A stretch of DNA of 64,000 bases from Clavulina sp. PMI_390 (Eukaryota; Basidiomycota; Agaricomycetes; Cantharellales; Hydnaceae): NCBI GenBank assembly GCA_015039315.1, contig WIDE01000008.1:131722-195721 (forward strand), written 5' to 3'. Of this stretch, positions 56,285 through 64,000 are shown one piece after another. Every line of letters starts with the position of its first letter. Within the stretch, counting starts at the first letter, position 1. A program made the position numbers and the translations under genes. The notes below the pieces were generated by a model that was not told the origin of the DNA, did not search any database, and worked only from the letters and a program-made list of their open reading frames with translations.

Positions 56285-58509
56285 CTAGTATGCATTCCAT
56301 ACCTCTTGGGGTAGGATGTCTTGCATGACTGGTCCGTATGAGAGCATTGAGTGGTGTAAGATGTTAGTAAAGGTCTTGAAATTGCGATGAAGTAGAGGAG
56401 TAAACTGACTGGCAAAGTGCTCAGACGAGAGTTCTCCCTGCCATTTATTCAACTGATTATGTTTATCGGTGATGATCCAGTCCCTCTGCTCCGTTGGGTT
56501 GAAGCGTCCCAAAGCGTCGTCCGATGAGTTGGAGGCTCCCAAAAGTCGAGAGAGAGGCACCTCCCGCTCTGGAAGAGTCGCAAGCATGTGTTGCGAGGAA
56601 CCAGAATCGAGGTAGTCGTCTGAAGTGACAGTGCGGAAGTCGAGGGTTGACTGATCGGTACAGAAGAAGACCTAGATTGAGGCTGATGAATAGGGCGTCA
56701 TGGAACTGAACGTGCAGTTACACGTACTATATTGAGGAATGGGGTCTCTTCCCAGACATCCACAGGATAGGAGGAGTCATGGAAGGCTCGGCACGACGTG
56801 AAAAGGGATAGCAGCGTTGCAGTCACAGCGTGGGCCGCAGGAGAGTTCCATCGCCCAACAAAGTTCTAGTTTAGTAGTACCACAAGTTTTAGCGCAACTT
56901 CCGAGGATTTTGACTGAAACGGATTTAGAGAGCTGACACGTACCACTGTCAAGACACCATCATCTTTCAACAATAGCTTCAGCTCTTTCCAGAACTCAAC
57001 GGTAAAAATGTGTTCTGGCACTCCACCGCCAGAAAAGCAATCGTGGATAATATAATCATATTGGAATTCCGGGAGCTGTGTAGCTTGGTTGAGGATTCTT
57101 GAATGTACCCATGCTCGTGCATCCTCGATATGTACAGAGCGAGGCTCATGCATCCCGAAATACTGTCGAGCGAATTTGTAGACTACTGGGTCAATCTCAA
57201 CCACAGTAGTGTGGAAACCGTGTTGAATGAAGAAATTGACGGAAACGCCAACACCAAGTCCGCTGAAGAAAGAATCAATCGTCTGAGTTTGTCTTACAAA
57301 TGGATGCTAGGTCCTAATTCTGATGGCTTACATCGTAAGGACACGAGGTGTCACCGTACTTGGGGCGCGTTTCGCGAGGATACCGGCCTCTTGCAGTGAG
57401 AATACACTGTAAATGGTTTCGCCAAGTAGAGGAGTTTGGTCCGGTTTGGGAATATATAGCCATCTCCCACCAAGAATCGAATGGTCACATCGCATATACC
57501 GCAAGGGTTTCGATAGATCCTCTCCAATAACAATCATGCCTGTATTGCTAAACTCACGGTCCAGCACTCGGACGCTTGCGCTGGAGTTGGCAATTGGGAC
57601 AAGGAATGGAAAGGCGGGGGCTTGGCATGGCTGACTGCGCTGAGCAAGCACCGAAAGAAGGATCGGGACAGACAGCTGGAGCAGTCCACGAACTCCGGGG
57701 GCTGCTGCCCAGGTGCGAGACCTGACCGCACGAGATGCATTTTGCTTGTAGGTCTCGACCATTCCTCCCACTGCGGCAGCTGTTGAAGCACCAAGAGTCA
57801 AGAAGATGTACTGGGGGGTGGACCATTAGGCGTCGCTTGGCATTGAGTAGTTTGAGGGGAATCTTACCGGTGTACAACCCGAGGACATGCTTCCTATCTG
57901 GTCCCACCAGATTTGATCGCCTCTTGTCATCGTGAACCAAACGAGTAGGCCTGCCAGAGGTCTTCGGTAAGCTGGGCGAAACATCCCATCCGAGGCAGAG
58001 TCCTATGGGATTGACGTTATAACTGACTCAACGTCACAAAAAAGGTCATTAATTGGGCTCACAAGAGCAGACACTAGGATACAGGTGGCGAGTACTTGTA
58101 TTGGAATGGAGCTGCTCAAGTGGGCGATGATGGGTCCCCAAATAGGGCTATTGGATGAGGCGGTTTTGATTCCAAGATAACGAATTGTAATGGGAGAGAG
58201 AGGGATGATAAGGCTTATGGTTGTCCAGAGCACACTCCGCACAGAGCTCCTCCATGGAAGAATTACAAGAGAGGATGAGAGACAAACAACAAGAGACATA
58301 GTTTGGAAGTGCTTCGACACTACCATCCCACCATAGAGAGGCCGTAGAGATATTTGGGATGCCACATTCGCCAGCGAGATGATGGCAATGAGATAGCTTG
58401 CAAGAATGAGGAAACCTACTGGCTCCACTTTCCTAGAGTTGCTGGATGCTTTTTGTACTGAAGTATTGGGCTCTGAGGAGGCATTTTTGTTCCTTGAGCG
58501 CTTGGGCAT
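56285..58509 (-). CDS. Membrane protein with spermidine-synthase-like domain
   Basis: The N-terminal half is multi-pass: FLILASYLIAIISLANVA, MSLVVCLSSSLVILPW, SVLWTTISLIIPLSPITI, IQVLATCILVSALVSPI, LGASTAAAVGGMVE and GLLQLSVPILLSVLAQ. The second half is an SAM-type Rossmann fold: VLDREFSNTGMIVIGEDL and RYMRCDHSILGGRWLYIP, then GLGVGVSVNFFIQHGFHTTV (motif I), VEIDPVVYKFARQYF and YDYIIHDCFSGGGVPEHIFT. This order matches fungal spermine/spermidine-synthase-like membrane proteins. True aminopropyltransferases have Asp-Ser-x-Asp-Pro at the catalytic loop; here it reads HDCFSGG, so classical polyamine synthesis is doubtful. Introns near 56740-56670, 56940-56870, 57330-57250, 57870-57810 and 58060-58005. 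It shares a 117-bp promoter with PPM1. Confidence 0.75.
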
Positions 58510-58626
58510 GGCTCACAAAGTACTGTTCTGAGCGGACGAGATTAGGGCCGCCACAAGGAAAGGAAGTTCTCGTGACAACCAGCGCTGTGACACGCCTCGT
58601 GTTTGTTGTGCCCTGTTTGCTCTGAA
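58510..58626. promoter_or_regulatory. 117-bp divergent promoter, spermidine-synthase-like / PPM1
   Basis: Two start codons only 117 bp apart on opposite strands, so the regulatory elements must overlap. The segment is GC-rich in its middle (GGGCCGCCACAAGG) with no TATA box. Confidence 0.5.
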
Positions 58627-60055
58627 ATGGATCCCGACTCAGCGATACGATCGACCGACTCAGACGCGGCACAAGCGCGGCTTTCGGCTGTAAATAAAGG
58701 CTATCTGGAGGACCCTTTCATAGCCTATTTTGTTCCTCGTGCACGATTCTTGTCCCCTCGCCCTCCACTCATCAATGTTGGAACATTTGTGCGCGCCACC
58801 GCGATTGACACCCTTGTGCACCAATGGATCGATATAAATCCTGAAAGCCAGATAGTTAGTCTTGGGGCAGGCAGCGATACTCGGTTCTGGAGATTATCGG
58901 TGAAACTCACCTTTCATGCCTGTCTAGCAAAGAGCTTATAGACATCTCTTGCTGCTCACACAGGCGCAGAGCCGCATATCCCGAGTCAGACACTATGTGG
59001 AGGTAGACTTCCCTGAAAATACTGCAAGGAAGACAGCCATTATCCGCAAAACCCCCTCCCTTAGCCAGTACCTTCTCGGTGTTGTTCGGACAGGTTTGTG
59101 TGGCACACTTTTTGGTCAAGGTTCTGGTGCCTAAGCTCTTCTCCAGAACAGGGAGGAATGGCTCTTCGTGCCACTAACTATACCCTCATACCTGCTGATC
59201 TACGCCTCCCCCCAGCTGCAACGCTTGGCCCTCTCCTGACTGGAGATACGCTTTCCCCGAACATACCAACACTGTTCATTTCGGAATGCGTCTTTGCCTA
59301 TATGCCAAAAGCCTCATCCGATGCGCTCATCAATTGGTTTTCAGAGAACTTTGAGATTACCGCTGGTGCTTTGTATGAGATGTTTGGGCTTAATGACCCT
59401 TTTGGAAAGATTATGAGACAAAACTTGATGGTAGGCAATGACGAGCTCTTTAGCCGAATGTACATGCACATTTGCTAAATCTATTGAATTCTTAGAGTCG
59501 TAATGTATCATTGCCCGGGGTTGATGCGTATCCAGCATTGGACTCTCAGCGCGAACGCTACTTGAATGCATCATTTTCTCATGCCAATGCACTATCCTTG
59601 ACAAAACTTGATGGTGGGCAATGACGAGCTCTTTAGCCGAATGTACATGCACATTTGCTAAATCTACTGAATTCTTAGAGTCGTAATGTATCCTTGCCCG
59701 GGGTTGATGCGTATCCAACATTGGACTCTCAGCGCGAACGCTACTTGAATGCATCATTTTCTCATGCCAATGCACTATCCTTGAAGAGAGTGAGGTGGTC
59801 CCATATACCTCCCGCCGAGGCGTCTAGGTGTGTTTCATTATATATCTGATGTTCCCGTGTTGACCGCTCTCTAATGATAGGATTGCCGCGCTGGAAATGC
59901 TTGATGAGGTGGAGGAGTTGGATCTAGTTCTCGAGCATTATGTTGTTGCCTGGGGGGTAAAGGTTCCCGATAAGGAAGCAGGGCCAGGGGATCTTATTGG
60001 TTGGGGATTAAAAGAGAATCCATCAGTACCAGTGAATGAAGGGTGGGAAGGGTGA
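58627..60055 (+). CDS. Leucine carboxyl methyltransferase 1 (Ppm1) with duplicated exon
   Basis: Methylates the C-terminal Leu of the PP2A catalytic subunit using SAM, promoting holoenzyme assembly. Landmarks: KGYLEDPFIAYFVPRA and INVGTFVRATAIDTLVHQWI, then the SAM motif IVSLGAGSDTRFWRL, HYVEVDFPENTARKTAII, PTLFISECVFAYMPKASSDA and YEMFGLNDPFGKIM. The next exon reads SRNVSLPGVDAYPTLDSQRE and leads to IPPAEASRIAALEMLDEVEE and LEHYVVAWGVKV. That exon (S-R-N-V...) is present twice because of a 183-bp tandem duplication. Splicing donor 59431 to the second acceptor (end 59678) keeps the full protein. Using the first copy as an exon (59496-59613, 118 nt) shifts frame and stops at once. Whether the gene is functional depends on that choice. 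Confidence 0.82.
59418..59783 (+). repeat. 183-bp tandem duplication covering an exon of PPM1
   Basis: Copies at 59418-59600 and 59601-59783 differ at four bases by eye (GTAGGC/GTGGGC, CTATTG/CTACTG, ATCATT/ATCCTT, CAGCATT/CAACATT), so about 98% identical. The unit runs from the end of one exon through a 65-nt intron to the end of the next exon's duplicated part. Its length is divisible by 3, but the exon it creates is not. Confidence 0.95.
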
Positions 60056-60354
60056 ATACCTTAACAATGCAATATTTCGTTTGCTTCTTGTTTTCGGAGT
60101 CTCCCGCTTGCTTCTACTTGAATCGTTGAATTCATTCGTCGAAGCTCCCGATAACATATCAGCTTGTCGGGATCTCCGATTATGATCTCATCTAGTTCAG
60201 CCACCAGATTTGGACCCTGTTTGCCCAAGTTTGGCAAACCCAACCCTGAGGCTCATGACAGTTTCAACCTCCTCGAGTTAACATCTGTGCTAGTGCTGCT
60301 GTCTCTACATACGACGCACTAGATCCATCTACGACACTCTTTTTTAATCTCAAG
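60056..60354. other. Intergenic, PPM1 to TRK
   Basis: 299 bp, tandem genes on the same strand. It contains the PPM1 3' end and the TRK promoter/leader. A 60-codon minus-strand frame is present but has no support. Confidence 0.45.
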
Positions 60355-63300
60355 ATGGTCCAAGCACGGGAGCTGTTCAAGCGCTACATCTGGATGAACC
60401 TCAACTTCTATCGAATCCACTTGATCACATTCTGTCTCATCCCGGTCATATCAGCTGCAATTATGTATGCCTGTAATGGGATGTATCCAACAAAGTACAG
60501 TGAGTCTTGGCTGACTGCTTGGCTTGTTCTCCCCAAACGCGGAGTGCCTGAAACCTATGGTGAATTATAGTAGATGCGCTCTTCAACAGCGTTTCTGCCA
60601 TGACAGTCACTGGACTCACTTCAATAAACCTCAGCCAGCTCACTATATGGCAGCAAATGATTTTATATCTTCAAATGGCTGTTGGGAACATTGTCAGTTC
60701 AATCCTTCTGGTTCAGTGGCACCAGCCGTTTCCGCTCATATCTCGGTTCACACTACAGGTGACAGTCTCTTGGATCATGGTTCTTGTTAGGAAACACTTC
60801 TTTGAAGCAAAAGTGACGCATATTGTGGAAAATCTCATCGCGCAAAAGCACGGCGAGGAGGGTGGCCGCCCGTCCGTCCGCAAGGCTCCTCTCTCCACAA
60901 CCCGCCGAATACTTTCCTCTATCCGAGGCTCTACGTCTCGCAAGTCCTCCCCAGAAAGAAGTCTTGGGCGGATCGTGTCTAAGGATGAGAAGCTCCGCCC
61001 TGATATGATCCGCCGCCTCACAAACCAGCCCCCTCAGCTGTTGAACCCAAACGGGCAGATCAGCATCAAGACTCCTACCATGGAGGCGGAAGAATCCAGT
61101 GCATTCTCTACCGGTGTTGTTCACCCAACTAGAACAAGTCCTGAATTGAGAGGGCGTGCGATTTCTCCTGGCCCTAGGTATGCCAAGCCCGCAGTTTTAT
61201 CAAAAACAAGTCTCACTAATCATTTCATCCTGGCAGTGGGTCAGGAGAGGGACGTCTCACCCCAGACATTCGTGCTACATCCCCTGATGGTGCGCCTCAC
61301 GCTTAGCCTCCTCATAGTAGATCGGCTCATTTTTTTTCTACCAGGAGTGGACAAAGCTGTCAACTTCGCAAACTCCCCCGCTATATCTAGACAAATCACG
61401 TCCGATGACGAAGATGTCCCGGCCTCAGCTCATCCGTTTCCGCGAACGCTTAGTGGTCCAGGCTTCCCGCGCACGTTGACCGTGGAATTCCAAGAGCCAG
61501 AAGGAATCACTCGCCGCGGCCGGCGCCAATCAGTACACCCACGCGGTAGCGGAGAAGTCCCCCTAGAATCAGTGCGCACCACGTCTCGTGATAGTCGGCG
61601 AAATCCCCACTCTTTTGAGGAGAGTGGTGGGCGCGCTCGCGCCTATTCTAGCACTGGCCAACGTCTCGACCGGACTGGAACACAGCACACAGCACGCTCG
61701 TTTGGTGCCTCGGGGTCACGTCATCAGCCAGAAGGTGTCTCGATGCGCCGGGCGGGTAGCATCGGCGGTGTGCCAGAGGACATTGGGTTTGGCGGCTTTC
61801 CTATGCCTCACCAGATCTTCGGACAGGTTGCGAACTATTTCATCCCTAAAATTTCCAACAAACTCCATCGCTCAGTGTCTGTACCTGCAAGGACCCTAAC
61901 AATAGGTTCGCAACGAGTGGAGACGATGCGAAGTGCGGAAGGAGCCGGCGGCTCAACTCGTGGGACTGATGGAGGGCAAAGAGCGAGAGAAGCACCGTAC
62001 ATCTCGTTTGATGCGATTGTAGGGAGGAATTCGCAATTCTATGACCTGAGAGAAGAAGAACTCGAGGAGCTTGGTGGGGTGGAGTACAGAGCCCTTTCAA
62101 TCTTGCTTTGGATCGTCCCTCTGGTATGTTTCACAAACTCTGGATCGTAGTTGGTGCCAACTCTTCGCCCTTAGTACCTTATTGGGATACAACTCATCGC
62201 GTTCATTGTCATCGCACCATACATGGCCCTGGGACGCTGGCAGTCCACATTTGCGAATGACAACGTACGCCCGGTGAACTCAACATGGTGTGTCTCAGTG
62301 TCCCCGCTCTATCATCCATTTCTATACGCTAATGCTACTTGTCTCGCTAGGTACTCAGCCTTCGTTATCATGTCGGCGTTCACCAATGCAGGGATGTCCC
62401 TTGTTGACACCTCCATGACAAATTTCAAGGATTCCTATCCACAGATTGTGTTTTTGGTGTGGATCATTCTAGCTGGAAATACCTGTTATCCTGCATTGTG
62501 AGCCATCCTTTCTCTCCATAAACTTTGTCAGACTTACGACCTCTGGGTGGTACAGCTTCCGCTTTCTCATGTGATTATCTGCGATCTCTCTTGTTATTTG
62601 TCTCTTGCTCATCACTAGCTTCGCATAGCTGGTGCGGATGGCGCTCTTCGCGGCTTGGCTCTCGTACGCGCGAAACTCTTCAGTTCCTGCTTGATCACCC
62701 TCGGCGCTGCTTTGTGTATCTTTTCCCTTCACACCAGACTTGGTTTCTGCTGATTTTCGTTGGACTTTTGACCGTGACTGATTGGGTCTCCTTCCTCCTC
62801 TTGGATATTGGGAATGCGGAAATTGATGCGATTCCTGTGGGCGAGAGGATGCTGGATGGACTTTTGCAGAGTGCAGCGGTGCGAGCCGCTGGTTTTGGAG
62901 TCGTGAGTTTATCCAACCTGGCGCCCGCCGTCAAGTAAGTGTGCATCAAGATCAACGGAAGCGTGGATATTAACTTTTCGTAATGTCTTGTAGGGTTCTC
63001 TATGTGGTCATGATGTATGTCTCCGTCTATCCCATCGCGCTGAGCGTGCGCTCGTCCAACGTGTACGAGGAGCGTTCGTTGGGGCTTGCGGTGGATCCGG
63101 AGCTGCTCTCTGAGGACCGAGATACCGATGATGACGAGGAGCCGCAAACGAGGGTTTGGGGCTCGTATCTTGCATGGCATGCCCGTAAACAGCTCGCCTT
63201 TGACATGTGGTGGATTGTGCTTGCACTGGTCCTGATATGTATCGTTGAGGTGCGCCTTGGCCCTATGTCAAGTGGAAGTTTCTAATCTCACGCGGCACAT

Positions 63301-64000
63301 TTCATTGGAATAGAGGAGTCAGATTGAGAGCGAAAGTGGTATAGACATCTTTTCTTTGCGTAAGTAAACTAAACTTATATTCAAATCAACAAGTGAATTG
63401 ACTATTGCTTTCACAGTTTTTGAAGTCATATCTGCGTATGGGACTGTTGGACTATCGCTTGGTGCCCCGGGTGTAAGTTGAACCTATTCACACCTTACCT
63501 GGACGACAACTCATTACCTCAAACAGCAAAACTATTCTCTTGCCGGCGCCCTCCACCCTCTGTCCAAGCTGATACTATGTGCCGTCATGATTCGTGGTCG
63601 ACACCGAGGTACGGATCATCCCCCACTCCCTCTTCATGATCTCTAATCTTTGTCATTCCTCTCCTTCCATACTAGGTCTGCCTGTCGCCATTGATCGTGC
63701 TGTCATGCTTCCACATGAGTTCCGAGACGTCGCCAACCTCACGCTTGACGCTCACACCCGGACTGATGGCGGAGAAACAACCCTCGCTGATAATGAGAAG
63801 GTTCATATCCGGCGCACTAGCGAAAGGGTAGGCTTGGCTATTGGTCCCGCTCCGCCTCCCTCAAAAGATTCGACAGCTTTCTCCAAGAGCTCTCAGCATA
63901 CAGGATTCGTGGTTTCTGATGGCGAAGGCAAAGATGATGGCACTGAGGAGGAGGTGGGGCAGGAGTTGAATCCAGTGCCACCTCGGGCTTCTACGGATAA
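60355..64000 (+). CDS. TRK-type potassium transporter (3' end outside window)
   Basis: Plasma-membrane K+ uptake protein of the TRK/HKT family, built from four M1-P-M2 units. The N-terminus MVQARELFKRYIWMNLNFYR precedes M1 (LITFCLIPVISAAIMYA). The first P-loop is VSAMTVTGLTSINLS (about 60590-60635). A large cytosolic Ser/Arg-rich loop occupies about 60870-62070. The second P-loop is MSAFTNAGMSLVDTSM, the third SAAVRAAGFGVVSLSNL and the fourth SAYGTVGLSLGAPGQNYS; each keeps the filter glycine. The C-terminal HPLSKLILCAVMIRGRHRGL motif is typical of fungal TRKs. The tail after 63700 is acidic and still open at the last base, so the stop lies beyond the window. Introns interrupt it frequently (e.g. 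about 60501-60569, 62124-62184, 62936-62993). Confidence 0.88.

Noticed and set aside
60061..60243. 60-codon minus-strand frame before the TRK gene.
   Set aside because: Short, no family, and it overlaps the expected TRK promoter.
1..64000. Search by eye for tRNA genes, transposon terminal repeats and CRISPR-like arrays.
   Set aside because: Nothing met a minimal standard (cloverleaf with T-loop GTTCRA, paired terminal repeats, or regularly spaced repeats). A covariance-model scan could still find a missed RNA.

Overview
The window looks like nuclear DNA of a basidiomycete, most likely an agaricomycete of the Rhizoctonia/Ceratobasidium kind. This is inferred from genes cut by many 50-70 nt GT-AG introns, two Zn2Cys6 transcription factors, and DUF3433- and DUF6593-type proteins. 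I found no tRNA, rRNA, CRISPR array or intact transposon. Gene models were built by hand: exon joins were accepted when reading frame and family conservation agreed across the splice.

Layout. 0-5.7 kb: a short arrestin-like protein (minus), then a 20-exon phospholipid:diacylglycerol acyltransferase (plus). 6-12.6 kb: a Zn2Cys6 regulator, a stretch of broken coding sequence and a DUF3433-type membrane protein. 14.4-17.1 kb: an alternative NADH dehydrogenase (minus), divergent from a second Zn2Cys6 regulator (17.5-21.9 kb). 22.4-25.5 kb: a heterotrimeric G-protein alpha subunit. 26.5-30.4 kb: GPI mannosyltransferase 2 and a sulfite-oxidase-type molybdoenzyme. 30.5-40 kb: YTM1, a CCCH zinc-finger protein, RRP36, NAC-beta and ribosomal protein L38. 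41.1-47.7 kb: a GT31 glycosyltransferase, an F-box protein and a DUF6593 protein. 50.4-55.7 kb: eIF4G. 56.3-64 kb: a membrane spermidine-synthase-like protein, leucine carboxyl methyltransferase (PPM1/LCMT1) and a TRK potassium transporter that runs off the end.

Most genes are unrelated housekeeping genes, but five of those between 30.5 and 55.7 kb (YTM1, RRP36, NAC-beta, L38, eIF4G) serve ribosome assembly or translation. Two gene pairs share very short divergent promoters (137 and 117 bp).

The most unusual content is in gene structure. The acyltransferase needs a 5-nt and an 11-nt micro-exon. The G-alpha gene encodes the core of its GTP-binding P-loop in a 14-nt micro-exon between long pyrimidine-rich introns. 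The PPM1 gene carries a 183-bp tandem duplication that copies an exon and would break the protein unless the first copy is skipped. I see no obvious new defence or mobile system.
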